Shown piece by piece: positions 17,247 through 25,135 of a stretch of DNA of 64,000 bases. The DNA comes from Flagellimonas beolgyonensis. GTDB lineage: Bacteria; Bacteroidota; Bacteroidia; Flavobacteriales; Flavobacteriaceae. Each line of letters opens with the position of its first letter. The stretch's first letter is position 1. The notes under the pieces were generated by a model. The model was given only the letters and a program-made list of their open reading frames with translations, did not search any database and was not told the DNA's origin. Position numbers and translations under genes: made by a program. The stretch is from the NCBI RefSeq assembly GCF_003992615.1, contig NZ_RZMY01000018.1:1-64000 (forward strand). Reading direction: 5' to 3'.

Positions 17247-17318
17247 CAACAAGCATAAAAACCGAAAATAATAACACTTGTTTGCATAAAACCACAACCA
17301 AACCATAACCTCCTAAAC

Positions 17319-17819
17319 ATGAAACCACACTACACCATTGCAACCTGTCTTTTGATCATTACTTTATGCGTAAGCCCTATTTCGGCCATGGCCCAAAACC
17401 ATACCGGCCTAACATGCAGTGTGTTGCCCGCCGAAGTAAATTCGGAGCTGTTCTTTGGCATGAACTTGGCCGATGTGCAGCAACTATTGGGGAGCAACTT
17501 CCAATCACAATCAAACAGTCTTACAGATTTTAGGCTTGTTTATTTGCAGAAAACCTATTTGCGGGAAATATCTTCCATTGTCTATTACTTTGACAATGAA
17601 AACAATAAACCCCTTTATGAGGTGATCATCAATTATCAAAACGAGGAACAGGCCCAAAAGGCGGCCACCCATCTTTTTGGAAATCCCAATTATAAACAAA
17701 CCGATTGGCGAATAAAGATGCAAGGTGTTCCGGAGATCTGGAGCTGGGTCTATAAAAACAAACTGGTAGTGGCTGCAAAAATTCCGGGAAGCGAATGGGC
17801 AGAGGAATGGGATAAATAA
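17319..17819 (+). CDS. Secreted protein of unknown function
   Basis: A 166-residue exported protein (signal peptide about 1-26, ending SAMAQ). The mature part alternates strands and helices (LFFGMNLADVQQLLG, LREISSIVYYFDNEN, VPEIWSWVYKNKLVVAAKIP), giving a compact periplasmic domain I cannot name. Its base composition is closer to the core genes than the preceding AT-rich gene. Codons for LPAEVNSEL coincide with a sequence that nearly matches the repeat before the tRNA-Val at 15507-15532. It precedes a Crp/Fnr regulator by 84 bases. Confidence 0.6.
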   Translation: MKPHYTIATCLLIITLCVSPISAMAQNHTGLTCSVLPAEVNSELFFGMNLADVQQLLGSNFQSQSNSLTDFRLVYLQKTYLREISSIVYYFDNENNKPLYEVIINYQNEEQAQKAATHLFGNPNYKQTDWRIKMQGVPEIWSWVYKNKLVVAAKIPGSEWAEEWDK

Positions 17820-17903
17820 TGACCCATTTTTGATTGAGGTGGATTATCATCATTTTATTGCACCTTACCACTGGGCATAGCTGAAACCATAGCAACAAAT
17901 GGT

Positions 17904-18485
17904 ATGAAAGAAAGGATCATCAAAACGATTGCAACACACATTGCATTAAGTGCAGAAGAAGAAAATGCAATTGGCACCTTTTGGACCGAAAAAACGCTGG
18001 AAAAGGGAGATTACCTGTTGAGAAATGGCGAAACCTGCAAAACCGACAATTTTGTGGTTGATGGAGCCTTAAAGGCCTATTACATCAATGCCGAAACAGG
18101 AAAAGAAGAGATTCTCTATTTTGCCATTGAAGACTGGTGGGCAACGGATATGGGGAGTTTTCAAAAACAAAAACCGTCCATGTACAACATTCAGGCCTTA
18201 GAACAAACTACGCTGTTGCAGATCAGCTACGACTCTTTTCATGCAATGCTAAGGCAAATCCCAAAACTGGAACGTTTTTTTAGAATCATCCTCGAAAATT
18301 ATTTGGCAAGCCTGCAAAGACGAATCATCTTGAACAATACCCTTGATGCGACACAGCGCTATTTGGATTTTCTGGAAAACTATCCCAAAATAGCCGACAA
18401 AGTGCCCAACTACCTAATAGCCTCGTACCTGGGCATTTCTGCTGAATTTTTAAGCAGGATCCGTAAAAAAAACGAGGCATCTTGA
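17904..18485 (+). CDS. Crp/Fnr-family transcriptional regulator
   Basis: A 193-residue protein with an N-terminal cyclic-nucleotide-binding-type beta-roll (about residues 20-115, including LEKGDYLLRNGE and FVVDGALKAYYI), a dimerisation helix and a C-terminal winged helix (VPNYLIASYLGISAEFLSRIRKK). It lacks the N-terminal cysteines of Fnr. This size and form are common in Bacteroidota, where such regulators often sit beside the gene they control. The next gene, 63 bases on, is a flavin oxidoreductase and is the likely target. Confidence 0.85.
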   Translation: MKERIIKTIATHIALSAEEENAIGTFWTEKTLEKGDYLLRNGETCKTDNFVVDGALKAYYINAETGKEEILYFAIEDWWATDMGSFQKQKPSMYNIQALEQTTLLQISYDSFHAMLRQIPKLERFFRIILENYLASLQRRIILNNTLDATQRYLDFLENYPKIADKVPNYLIASYLGISAEFLSRIRKKNEAS

Positions 18486-18548
18486 ACTACATCAATTTTT
18501 TTCACTTTCACGAGTTGGAACTTTGCTTCATAATCAAAATTAAAGGAT

Positions 18549-19172
18549 ATGAACAAGGTATTGATCATCAACGCAAGTGTACGAAATGAAAGGTCCCATA
18601 GCCGAAAACTGACACAATTGTTTGAGGAAAACTGGAAAAAGAAGAATCCAAACGACCTTTTTACCTACCGGGAAGTGGGATTACAGGAGATACCGCCCAT
18701 TAATGAAAAATGGATTGCAAGTGCCTTTGTGAAACCAGAAGATCGAACGGAAGAAAACCAGTTGGGCGTAGCATTGAGCGATCAGTTGATCAAAGAGTTC
18801 AAGGAGCACAACATCTACGTTATTGGCACGCCGATGTACAATTGGTCGATTCCGAGTGGACTAAAATCCTATATCGACCAGCTGATGCGAATCAACGAGA
18901 CCTGGAAATTTCGCTCCGGTGAGCCTGATAGTGATTATGTTGGACTGCTGAAAAACAAAAAAATGTTCATTCTGTCCAGTCGAGGCGACACCGGCTATGG
19001 AGAAAACGAAAAAAATGAACATATGAATTTCCAGACCACATACCTCAAGTTTGTATTCGGAATAATGGGGATAGAGGATGTTTCGGTCATCTCTTTGGAC
19101 AACGAGGAATTTGGTGGCGAACTGTTCGAAACCTCAAAACGAAAAATATACCAAGAAATCGAAAGGATCTAA
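18549..19172 (+). CDS. FMN-dependent NADH-azoreductase-like flavodoxin-fold oxidoreductase
   Basis: A 207-residue flavodoxin-like fold protein. The start has INASVRNERSHSRKLT, a phosphate-binding loop for FMN. The middle has VIGTPMYNWSIPSGLKSYID, the family FMN-contact region, followed by SSRGDTGYG. This is the AzoR/NAD(P)H-quinone reductase class that reduces azo dyes or quinones with NADH. The Crp/Fnr gene just upstream suggests stress-induced detoxification, which is inference. Confidence 0.82.
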   Translation: MNKVLIINASVRNERSHSRKLTQLFEENWKKKNPNDLFTYREVGLQEIPPINEKWIASAFVKPEDRTEENQLGVALSDQLIKEFKEHNIYVIGTPMYNWSIPSGLKSYIDQLMRINETWKFRSGEPDSDYVGLLKNKKMFILSSRGDTGYGENEKNEHMNFQTTYLKFVFGIMGIEDVSVISLDNEEFGGELFETSKRKIYQEIERI

Positions 19173-19189
19173 AGGTGGTTGCCCACACT

Positions 19190-19292
19190 GTATAACCGCA
19201 AATATAGCGGATTCGACTTCCCTTCGACTGTGGTCAGGGCTGGCTGAATCTGCTCTACCTGTATGCAGGAAGAGCGGATTTGCTACCAGTGG
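19190..19292. repeat. Degenerate palindromic repeat stretch
   Basis: Between the azoreductase stop and an orphan coding remnant lie small inverted elements: CCGC-AAATATA-GCGG, CCTG-TATG-CAGG, and a cttcgactgtggtcagggc segment of the type scattered in Bacteroidota spacers. No gene is seen. Confidence 0.4.
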
Positions 19293-19397
19293 TGCCAAAA
19301 ATTAACGTATTTTAACCCCGTTAAGGATGGTTATATTGGAACCTTGGGTGTCAATTGGAAAAAACCTTTACCAAAGGAAAAAGAAATTAAACTTTAA
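19293..19397 (+). pseudogene. Orphan C-terminal coding fragment
   Basis: A frame without a start codon reads CQKLTYFNPVKDGYIGTLGV, continues through NWKKPLPKEKEIKL and stops at 19395-19397. The composition looks like genuine protein, perhaps the tail of an enzyme whose body was lost when the repeats to its left arrived. I do not recognise the family. The next gene starts 11 bases later. Confidence 0.3.
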
Positions 19398-19408
19398 ATA
19401 GTTGAATT

Positions 19409-19849
19409 ATGAAAACATTCTGTTTGTTCTTAATAAACTTCACTCTCATTGCTGCGTTTGCCTTTGGACAATCAAATGATGACATGGAAATTAGAAAACT
19501 AGAAAAACTTTGGACAGAATTGCTTGATAAGGGAGATACGACTTTATTGTTGGAAATATGGTCAGAGAACTATGTGGTAAACAATCCAAATGGAAAAATT
19601 GTTACTCCCAAAGAGATTGTAGCGCTTATGAAAGGTGGACATAAATTCCCTGCAGTTAAAAGAATTATTGAAAACATAACATTTAATCAAGACATTGCAA
19701 TTGTAATGGGAAAAGAGCTACAACAGCCTTCAAATATGAACCCTAACAGTGAAGAATGGATACCGAGGAGATTCACCAATGTTTGGATAAAAACTAAAAG
19801 TGGATGGCACTTGGCAGCAAGACAATCATCAAAAGTATTTACAGATTAG
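19409..19849 (+). CDS. Exported NTF2-like (DUF4440/SnoaL-type) protein
   Basis: A 146-residue protein with a signal peptide (about 1-20, AFAFGQ) and a cone-shaped NTF2-like domain. Typical positions are the helix IRKLEKLWTELLDKGDTTLL, the strand IWSENYVVNNPNG, and the closing RRFTNVWIKTKSGWHLAARQ. Most exported members bind small ligands or have unknown roles. The gene is AT-rich, and 28 bases after its stop lies a truncated copy of the attC-like left arm, so it too may have arrived as a cassette. Confidence 0.75.
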   Translation: MKTFCLFLINFTLIAAFAFGQSNDDMEIRKLEKLWTELLDKGDTTLLLEIWSENYVVNNPNGKIVTPKEIVALMKGGHKFPAVKRIIENITFNQDIAIVMGKELQQPSNMNPNSEEWIPRRFTNVWIKTKSGWHLAARQSSKVFTD

Positions 19850-19876
19850 CCCAGTAATAAGTTATAAAAGCGAATA

Positions 19877-19900
19877 CACAACAATGGAGATTAGTAATTA
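19877..19900 (+). repeat. Truncated copy of the attC-like left arm
   Basis: ACAACAATGGAGATTAGTAATTAC matches the left arm at 17120-17143 (ACAACAATGGCTATAAGTAATTGC) at most positions, including the first ten. No matching right arm follows. Confidence 0.4.
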
Positions 19901-19979
19901 CGGGTTTTAATTGCCTTTTATAATCCATGCAACCGCTGATTGCCAAGACCCTTATCAAAGTTCACTTTGCCTTTGGATT

Positions 19980-21254
19980 TTACAACAAATCCAATACCCG
20001 TTCCAAAGCCATGCCCCGAGATCCCTTGATCAACAAAGTTCCTTTGGAAAGGGGATGGGAGGAAAGGTGTGCTTTTAGATCTTCAAAAGTGCGGTATTTT
20101 TGCAATGGCGTCTGGGTCCCGAAGAAATTTTTACCTACCAAATAGGCCGATTCAAACCCCAGTTCCTGTACCAAATCCGCAATGGCCTGGTGTTCTTCTG
20201 CGGCTGTTTCGCCCAGTTCAAACATGTCTCCGATAATGACGGTTTTGTCCGTTTCCTGCATGCCACTGAAATTTTCCAGAGCGGCACGCATACTGGTCGG
20301 GTTGGCATTGTAGGCGTCCAAAACAATCTTGAACCCATTTTTGGTTAGGATCTGCGAACGGTTGTTTTGGGGTTGATAGCTTTCCAAGGCCGATTTGACA
20401 TCCGTTAAGGGCACGTTGAAATACTTGCCCATTAAAATGGCGGCGCAGCAATTGGAAAAATTGTACTTGCCGATCAATTGGGTTTCGATGTCCACATCCT
20501 CCACTATTAGGGTAACAAAGGGGTTGGCTTGTACCAATTGAATATTATAAAACTGATGGTCCTCCGTGCTAAAACCCAATTTTTTGGCATAGCTGTTCAA
20601 TTTTTCCCGTTGAATGGGGTCGTCGGCATTCATAAAAATGTACCTATTGTTCGCCATCAAGAATTGGTACAGTTCGCTTTTCCCTTTGATCACGCCTTCC
20701 ACGCCTCCAAAGCCTTCCAAATGGGCCTTGCCGAAATTGGTGATATAGCCAAAATCGGGCTGGGCAATGTTGGATAGCATTGCAATTTCACCTTGGTGGT
20801 TGGCCCCCATCTCCACAATGGCCATTTCGGTATCTTCTTGCATCGAAAGCAGGGTCAAGGGTACACCAATATGGTTGTTGAGGTTGCCTTGGGTGGCAAT
20901 GGTCCTGTATTTTTTGGAGATCACGGCATAAATCAGTTCCTTGGTCGTGGTCTTGCCATTGCTCCCGGTAAGCGAAATAACTTTTGCCTTGCAATGCTTT
21001 CGGTGGTACGTAGCTAATTGTTGTAGGGTCTCCAACACATGGTCCACCAAAATGGTACGCTCGTCAACATGGAATTCGGCCTCATCGATAACGGCATAAG
21101 CGGCACCTTTGTCCAAAGCTTCGGTGGCAAAGGCATTCCCGTTAAAATTATCACCCTTAAGGGCAAAAAAGATAGAATTCTCAGCTATTTTCCGGGTATC
21201 CGTGGATATGTGCGGATGCTCCAAAAACAGGGCGTGTAATTGTTCCAAAGTCAT
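19980..21254 (-). CDS. murF: UDP-N-acetylmuramoyl-tripeptide--D-alanyl-D-alanine ligase
   Basis: With the ATG at 21254 (MTLEQLHALFLEHP) it is a 424-residue Mur ligase. The N-terminal substrate domain has ISTDTRKI and FFALKGDNFNGN, the P-loop is SLTGSNGKTTTKE, and the C-terminal domain has LDAYNANPTSM. MurF adds D-Ala-D-Ala to complete the UDP-MurNAc-pentapeptide in the cytoplasm. The longer frame to 21299 runs through the gldJ terminator hairpin and is rejected. murF follows gldJ, a neighbour pair familiar from other Flavobacteriaceae. Confidence 0.93.
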   Translation of the reverse strand: MTLEQLHALFLEHPHISTDTRKIAENSIFFALKGDNFNGNAFATEALDKGAAYAVIDEAEFHVDERTILVDHVLETLQQLATYHRKHCKAKVISLTGSNGKTTTKELIYAVISKKYRTIATQGNLNNHIGVPLTLLSMQEDTEMAIVEMGANHQGEIAMLSNIAQPDFGYITNFGKAHLEGFGGVEGVIKGKSELYQFLMANNRYIFMNADDPIQREKLNSYAKKLGFSTEDHQFYNIQLVQANPFVTLIVEDVDIETQLIGKYNFSNCCAAILMGKYFNVPLTDVKSALESYQPQNNRSQILTKNGFKIVLDAYNANPTSMRAALENFSGMQETDKTVIIGDMFELGETAAEEHQAIADLVQELGFESAYLVGKNFFGTQTPLQKYRTFEDLKAHLSSHPLSKGTLLIKGSRGMALERVLDLL

Positions 21255-21263
21255 AAATCGAAG

Positions 21264-21297
21264 ATAAAAAAAAGCTCCGACCAAAGATCGGAGCTTC
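21264..21297 (-). terminator. Rho-independent terminator after gldJ
   Basis: On the minus strand AAGCTCCGA and TCGGAGCTT form a 9-bp stem with a 7-base loop, followed by a run of T. It lies between the gldJ stop and the murF start, so murF probably has its own promoter or depends on read-through. Confidence 0.8.
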
Positions 21298-21316
21298 AAA
21301 AATAAGTTGGCTCAAT

Positions 21317-22969
21317 TTATTTCGCCTTTTTGTGGCGAACTGTTTTGTTCTTCGATTTGGATTTTGATCCCACCCTGGACATGGCACATCTGAAACCGAT
21401 ATCGTCAGTGGCCATATATTGTGGTAGGTATCTTCTTTGTGCTGGATCCAACCAGTAGGCACGATCTCTCCAAGAACCTCCTTTGTACACACGAACTTCA
21501 TCGTTGATCAATGTGGTTCTGTAATTGGAAGTATCGTACTCACGGATCAATTTTCCGGTGGAATCACGCTCCACGGTAAACTGTGGTGAATCGTACATTT
21601 TTCTGTTCTCATCCTCATCACTGAATTTGGATAGGAACCTGGACGATCCTGGATCACCATCGCGATACCCACGGTTGTCACTTTGGTCAAAATTCGTCCT
21701 TAAATAGGTTTCTTGATCGCCAACAGGTACTTCCTTGATTTCACCAGGAAGGTTGATGGCCACAATTTTACCATTGGGCAAGGTGTCGTATACAATCTGA
21801 TCTGTAAGAATTTCGACTTTTCCGTCTTCACCGATGGCTTTCTTCATAAACACGTTGCCACGGTAGTAGTTAAAGTCACTGATTTCATCGTCCACAATGG
21901 GGCGATATACGTCGGCAACCCATTCACTTACGTTACCGGCCATGTCGTAAAGACCAAAATCGTTCGGCTTGTATGATTTAACCTCGGCAGTGATGTCGGC
22001 ACCGTCATCGGACCAACCGGCAATTCCGCCGTAATCACCTTTTCCTTGCTTAAAGTTGGCCAACTGATCCCCACGTCCAACACGTTGTCCGTTTCGGGTA
22101 TAGTCACCTTCCCAAGGATATTTTTTTCTTCCTCTGTAGTTGTTGTATTCCCTAGATCCTACCAAGGCTTGGGCAGCATATTCCCATTCGGTCTCGGTGG
22201 GCAGTCTATATTCGGGCATGATCACACCGCTGCTTCGTTTGGCAAAGGCATTGATCGAATCGCGTTTCTGTTTTCCTTGAAGGGAGTCAATTTCACCACC
22301 GTATACCGATTCTGGGTTGTTCAGGTAGGCCTCGGTGCTAAAAGTACCGTTTACCTCACCGTTCAACACTTTGTATTTGGTATCATCGGCCAAATAGCCT
22401 TCCCTTTCCAACATGGCTTCGTTCACCCTATCGGTACGCCATTCGGCATATTGGGTGGCCTGAACCCAATTCACACCAACAACGGGATACTCCGCATAGG
22501 CTGGGTGACGTAGGTAGTTGTTGGTCATGGTCTCGTTGAAGCCCAATCGGTTTCTCCAAACCAAGGTATCGGGCAAGGCACCGAGATAAATATTGGCATA
22601 GGTTGGATTTTCCGGTGGATATACTTCTTTCAAGTAATCCAAGTACTCCAAATACATGACATTGGTAACTTCGGTCTCGTCCATATAAAAGGACTGTACG
22701 TGTTGTTGCGTAGGCGTGTTGTTCCAATCGTGCATGATGTCGTCCTGTACCTTACCTTTGGTAAAGGTTCCGCCTTCCACAAAAACAGTTCCTGGAGGCG
22801 TTTCCTGTTCCTTGAAATCGGAATTGTATTGGAATCCTCCTTCTTTGGCGTTGATTTTCCAACCGGTGGCTCTGGAGATATCCTTGGAAGATCCGGAGTT
22901 TTTACAGCTCGAAAAACTTCCCATCACAATAGCGCAAGAAAGTACAACTTTGATAAAGTGTTTTTTCAT
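21317..22969 (-). CDS. gldJ: Gliding motility lipoprotein GldJ
   Basis: A 550-residue lipoprotein (signal with Cys22, GSFSSC) with a formylglycine-generating-enzyme/sulfatase-modifying-factor fold: GTVFVEGGTFTKG, MDETEVTNVMYLEY, PVVGVNWVQATQYAEW, YRLPTETEWEYAA, DMAGNVSEWVADVY and the ending VYKGGSWRDRAYW...IGFRCAM. The tail is lysine-rich. GldJ is needed for gliding and type IX secretion and forms part of the helical track-like assembly in the cell envelope. Length and domain order fit GldJ better than GldK. It is divergent from porV. Confidence 0.92.
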   Translation of the reverse strand: MKKHFIKVVLSCAIVMGSFSSCKNSGSSKDISRATGWKINAKEGGFQYNSDFKEQETPPGTVFVEGGTFTKGKVQDDIMHDWNNTPTQQHVQSFYMDETEVTNVMYLEYLDYLKEVYPPENPTYANIYLGALPDTLVWRNRLGFNETMTNNYLRHPAYAEYPVVGVNWVQATQYAEWRTDRVNEAMLEREGYLADDTKYKVLNGEVNGTFSTEAYLNNPESVYGGEIDSLQGKQKRDSINAFAKRSSGVIMPEYRLPTETEWEYAAQALVGSREYNNYRGRKKYPWEGDYTRNGQRVGRGDQLANFKQGKGDYGGIAGWSDDGADITAEVKSYKPNDFGLYDMAGNVSEWVADVYRPIVDDEISDFNYYRGNVFMKKAIGEDGKVEILTDQIVYDTLPNGKIVAINLPGEIKEVPVGDQETYLRTNFDQSDNRGYRDGDPGSSRFLSKFSDEDENRKMYDSPQFTVERDSTGKLIREYDTSNYRTTLINDEVRVYKGGSWRDRAYWLDPAQRRYLPQYMATDDIGFRCAMSRVGSKSKSKNKTVRHKKAK

Positions 22970-23343
22970 AATTTGGGCTTGAGTACTTTATACTTAGGGT
23001 TTTTGGGCCCTCAGTAACTTCAACTTGTTTTGATTTTTTTAATCCTTCAATGGCATTAAAACGACGTTTTTGCCATTATATTTTGTGTTGATCAAATATT
23101 TGTGGCAATTGCAATTTTGGCAATGGCTACACATTTCTAACGGAAAGGGAAGCAAAATAGTATCGACCATTCACCTTTTAACGTGTATTTGATGTATGAT
23201 GATTGCTTTATAGGGTAATTAATTTAAAAAAGATGTAAAAATATACCTTGCTTTATAAGAATTTCGCCAATCCATCGTTTAACATGTTATGTATCCGAAG
23301 CTTTTTTTGGATCGTGAACTTTACTAAACGCTAAAAACTTCGA
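22970..23343. other. 374-base gldJ-porV divergent spacer, no gene seen
   Basis: AT-rich, with stops in all frames I followed and no convincing gene. It should hold both divergent promoters; no clean TAnnTTTG with a spaced TTG was found. In F. johnsoniae porU, a large sortase gene, lies here, and it is absent. Confidence 0.6.
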
Positions 23344-24489
23344 ATGAAAAAGTTACTCATTTTCGTAGTGTTCTTGGTCCTGGCCCCACAGATCAGAGCA
23401 CAACAGGAGAGAGCGATTACCACAGCAGTTCCATTTTTGACCATTGCGGCAGATGCTAGGGCATCCGGTATGGGCGATATGGGCGTAGCCACCTCTTTTG
23501 ATGCGTATTCACAGCAATGGAACCCGGCCAAATATGCCTTTGCCACCCAAAAAATGGGGGTTGGTATAAGTTATACGCCCTATTTGGAGACCATTGTAAA
23601 CGATGTTTCCCTGTTGAATGCCACCTATTTCAATAAATTGAACGATCGAAGTGCCTTCGCTTTCGGATTGCGCTATTTTGGTTTGGGTGAGATTGAACTC
23701 CGCCAAACCATAGATCAAGAGGCCACCTTGGTAAAACCCAATGAGTTTGCCCTCGATGGATCGTATTCCCTAAAATTGAGCCAGAGTTTTTCGATGGCTG
23801 TTGGCGGTAGGTTCATCAGTTCCAATCTCAGGTTTCAGGACGGTACCCAGGATTCACAGGCGGCCAACGCATTTGCAGTAGATATTGCCGGATTTTATAG
23901 GTCACCAGAAATCGCCTACAGCAATTTTGATGGCCGATGGAGATTGGGATTCAATATTTCCAATATCGGTGGGTCCCTTCAATATGATGAGGGCGGACAG
24001 GAAAACTTTTTGCCGACCAATTTAAAATTTGGTGCCGGGTTCGATTTCATATTCGATCAGGACAATGTCTTGGCGATCAATACCGAGTTCAATAAACTTT
24101 TGGTGCCCACACCTCGGGATTTTAACGGGGATGGCCAGATCACTGCCGAGGATAATGATGAGTACCAAAATATTGGTTTTTTCAGTGGAATATTCGAGTC
24201 TTTCGGAGATGCCCCGGATGGATTCAGTGAAGAGCTGAAAGAGGTTACTTGGGCATTGGGAGCGGAATACCGTTTCCGTGAGGCCTTTATGCTGCGAAGT
24301 GGTTACTTTAACGAAAGTCCTGAAAAAGGGGCCCGTAAATATTTCACCTTGGGTGCCGGGTTCAAATTCAAATCGGCCCAGATAGACCTTTCGTACCTGT
24401 TCTCCACTTCACAAGTAAAGAACCCATTGGAAAACACCTTGCGTTTTTCGTTGACCTTTAATTTTGGTGAGGAATTTTTCAACGATTAA
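23344..24489 (+). CDS. porV: Type IX secretion system outer membrane protein PorV
   Basis: A 381-residue FadL-like outer membrane barrel with a signal peptide (about 1-19, IRAQQ). The start of the mature part, AVPFLTIAADARASGMGDMG, and WNPAKYAF are strong PorV/LptO marks; the protein ends in a strand with FNFGEEFF. PorV collects cargo with C-terminal sorting domains and shuttles it from the SprA translocon to the PorU sortase at the cell surface. A terminator follows, separating it from cdd. Confidence 0.93.
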   Translation: MKKLLIFVVFLVLAPQIRAQQERAITTAVPFLTIAADARASGMGDMGVATSFDAYSQQWNPAKYAFATQKMGVGISYTPYLETIVNDVSLLNATYFNKLNDRSAFAFGLRYFGLGEIELRQTIDQEATLVKPNEFALDGSYSLKLSQSFSMAVGGRFISSNLRFQDGTQDSQAANAFAVDIAGFYRSPEIAYSNFDGRWRLGFNISNIGGSLQYDEGGQENFLPTNLKFGAGFDFIFDQDNVLAINTEFNKLLVPTPRDFNGDGQITAEDNDEYQNIGFFSGIFESFGDAPDGFSEELKEVTWALGAEYRFREAFMLRSGYFNESPEKGARKYFTLGAGFKFKSAQIDLSYLFSTSQVKNPLENTLRFSLTFNFGEEFFND

Positions 24490-24512
24490 ACAGCTAAAAA
24501 TATAAAGGAAAG

Positions 24513-24541
24513 AACCTGTCCCCATGGACAGGTTTTCTTAT
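24513..24541 (+). terminator. Rho-independent terminator after porV
   Basis: AACCTGTCC and GGACAGGTT pair perfectly over 9 bp with a CCAT loop, followed by TTCTTATTTTT. Confidence 0.82.
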
Positions 24542-24562
24542 TTTTGGACATAGCCCGATCAC

Positions 24563-25054
24563 ATGGAGAAAAAGAGAATTGCCTTTGATCTGTTCGTTTT
24601 TGAGCATGACAATGAGTTGTCACAAAACGAGCAAAAATTGTTACACACGGCCGAAGCTGCCCGTGAAAATGCCTATGCGCCTTATTCCCGTTTTAAGGTG
24701 GGGGCAGCGGTGCTCCTCGAAAATGGTGAGACCGTGATCGGAAACAATCAAGAAAATGCATCCTATCCATCGGGTCTTTGTGCGGAGCGCGTGGCGATCT
24801 TTCAGGCCGGGGCAAGGTTCCCTGGTGTGGCCATAAAAGCAGTGGCCATCAGTGCTGCTGCCATGGATCATGTAGTGGACCAACCTGCCGCCCCTTGTGG
24901 CAATTGTAGGCAGGCCATTATGGAATACGAACAAAAACAGCAATCGCCCATCACTATTTTGCTCAAAGCAGAAAAAGGCCCCATTTACAAATGCAGTTCC
25001 ATGGCCGATATTTTGCCCTTGGCATTCAACAATTCATTTTTGGGCGATTCTTAA
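24563..25054 (+). CDS. cdd: Cytidine deaminase
   Basis: A 163-residue zinc deaminase. The active site is in GLCAERVAIFQ (Cys ligand and catalytic Glu) and AAPCGNCRQAIMEY (the PCxxC ligands), with the upstream substrate motif YAPYSRFKVGAAVL. It converts cytidine and deoxycytidine to uridine in pyrimidine salvage. It lies between porV and pdhA, as in F. johnsoniae. It starts after the porV terminator, so it should have its own promoter. Confidence 0.94.
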   Translation: MEKKRIAFDLFVFEHDNELSQNEQKLLHTAEAARENAYAPYSRFKVGAAVLLENGETVIGNNQENASYPSGLCAERVAIFQAGARFPGVAIKAVAISAAAMDHVVDQPAAPCGNCRQAIMEYEQKQQSPITILLKAEKGPIYKCSSMADILPLAFNNSFLGDS

Positions 25055-25135
25055 TCCAAATCTTTTTCCAAAAGAGATATATATGTATTTTTGCTGTTCC
25101 CCACGACAGGGAAAATTCAATTAATTCAACCGTTG

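Noticed and set aside
15486..19930. Integrative element using the tRNA as attachment site
   Set aside because: No integrase, and no direct repeat of the tRNA 3' end was found downstream within the window.
21255..21299. Longer murF start
   Set aside because: The added codons read through the gldJ terminator hairpin.
22046..22513. Plus-strand 155-codon ORF inside gldJ
   Set aside because: It is antisense to a well-supported gene and has no family features.
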